Source: Oscillospiraceae bacterium
GTDB taxonomy: Bacteria; Bacillota_A; Clostridia; Oscillospirales; Oscillospiraceae
Length of the DNA stretch: 6,123 nucleotides
Reading direction: 5' to 3'
Assembly: GCA_017381835.1 (NCBI GenBank)
Contig: JAFOBK010000056.1
Span: 1-6,123, forward strand
The notes under the pieces were generated by a model. The model worked only from the letters and a program-made list of their open reading frames with translations, was not told the DNA's origin and searched no databases. A program made the translations under genes and the position numbers. This document shows, in pieces, positions 5,604 through 6,123 of this stretch (its first letter is position 1; every line of letters begins with the position of its first letter).

Positions 5604-6123
5604 TCAAACTGGAGCAAACTGCATATTTCCGAGAGATGCTTTCAAAATCTCTAAGCCATCAAATCTGGGATTCAACCAATCTTTCATGGCATCATTGGGG
5701 AGGATCACCGGCATCCGGTTATGGATGAAAGCAATGGAATCAACTGGCCCCTTAGTCAAAATCGAGAATACTGGCATTCCCTGCTCGATCCTGTAAATCC
5801 CGGCTAAAAAGAAGCCGTTTACACCTGCAGGAGCAATTTCATACTTCTGCTTTCCCTGCCCTGTCTTCTGCCATTCATAGTAGGAATCCGCAGGCACCAA
5901 GCATCTGCGCTGGCGCATACCGTCGGCAAACATAGCTTTCTGCGCGGCAGTTTCACTCCGGGCATTGAAGATCAGCTTGCCTTCCGGGAGCTGATAACCC
6001 CACTTCATACCAAAGGCCTGCGGCTCCAGCTTGCGGTTACTGGCAATGACTGCAGCGACATCCCCCGGGAACACTTCCCCGGTTTTCACTTCTATCTGGC
6101 GGCTCTGCAGGTTCTCAAGCACT
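5604..6123 (-). CDS. SRAP/YedK-type abasic-site protein, 5' end cut by window edge
   Basis: The visible 172 residues match the SOS response-associated peptidase (SRAP, YedK/HMCES) family, which crosslinks to abasic sites in single-stranded DNA and protects them. Recognisable in order are MKWGYQLPEG (39-48 of the visible part), the NARSET motif (53-58), RRCLVPADSYYEW (72-84) with the active-site glutamate, and FIHNRMPVILP (132-142) with the active-site histidine. The N-terminal MCGR segment with the catalytic Cys2, roughly 30-35 residues, lies beyond the right edge because the frame stays open there; a GTG at 6122 is not the true start. The family is about 200-230 aa, so only the beginning is missing. 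The gene ends 90 bases before the kinase start codon, and no clear terminator is visible after it. Such genes occur both in chromosomes and in mobile elements. Confidence 0.92.
   Translation of the reverse strand, partial: VLENLQSRQIEVKTGEVFPGDVAAVIASNRKLEPQAFGMKWGYQLPEGKLIFNARSETAAQKAMFADGMRQRRCLVPADSYYEWQKTGQGKQKYEIAPAGVNGFFLAGIYRIEQGMPVFSILTKGPVDSIAFIHNRMPVILPNDAMKDWLNPRFDGLEILKASLGNMQFAPV

Overview
The window looks like accessory DNA of a low- to mid-GC Firmicute, most likely a gut clostridium (Lachnospiraceae/Oscillospiraceae type). The signs are strong AGGAGG-type ribosome binding sites, sigma-A promoters with extended -10 elements, U-tailed terminators, tightly overlapping genes, and a gene mix of XRE regulator, HipA-like kinase, SRAP protein and small unknown proteins typical of integrative elements. 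No integrase, relaxase, transposase, tRNA, rRNA or CRISPR array is visible, so mobility is inferred from gene content only.

Layout. Positions 1-2934 hold six minus-strand genes read from right to left. A 474-residue protein joins an ADP-ribosyltransferase-like domain to an HD phosphohydrolase-like domain (1510-2934). It is followed by unknown proteins of 144 aa (1086-1520), 169 aa with a C-terminal zinc ribbon (584-1093), 88 aa (325-591) and 75 aa (76-303), then the start of another small protein that runs off the left edge (1-79). Neighbouring genes overlap by 4 to 11 bases or lie 21 bases apart, so this reads as one translationally coupled operon. Positions 2935-3401 are non-coding. They contain a good minus-strand promoter (3257-3285), a structured leader of about 316 nt with stacked hairpin/U-tract elements (two clear terminators and a third mutually exclusive fold), and a divergent plus-strand promoter. 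Positions 3402-4343 (plus) encode a membrane-anchored XRE regulator with an external domain. A shared 15-bp-stem terminator at 4345-4377 separates it from a convergent HipA-like kinase (4381-5514, minus), which has its own promoter (5543-5571). The right edge carries most of an SRAP/YedK-type gene (5604-6123, minus), cut before its catalytic N-terminal cysteine.

How the parts may work together. The most striking item is the ART-HD protein heading an operon of unrecognised partners behind an attenuator-like leader, with a membrane-bound XRE regulator transcribed divergently. One domain could attach ADP-ribose to a target and the other could cleave or process a phosphate bond, a combination that recalls the SidE effectors of Legionella. 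A toxin, anti-phage or inter-bacterial role is inference. The HipA-like kinase is a separate transcription unit with no HipB-type partner beside it.
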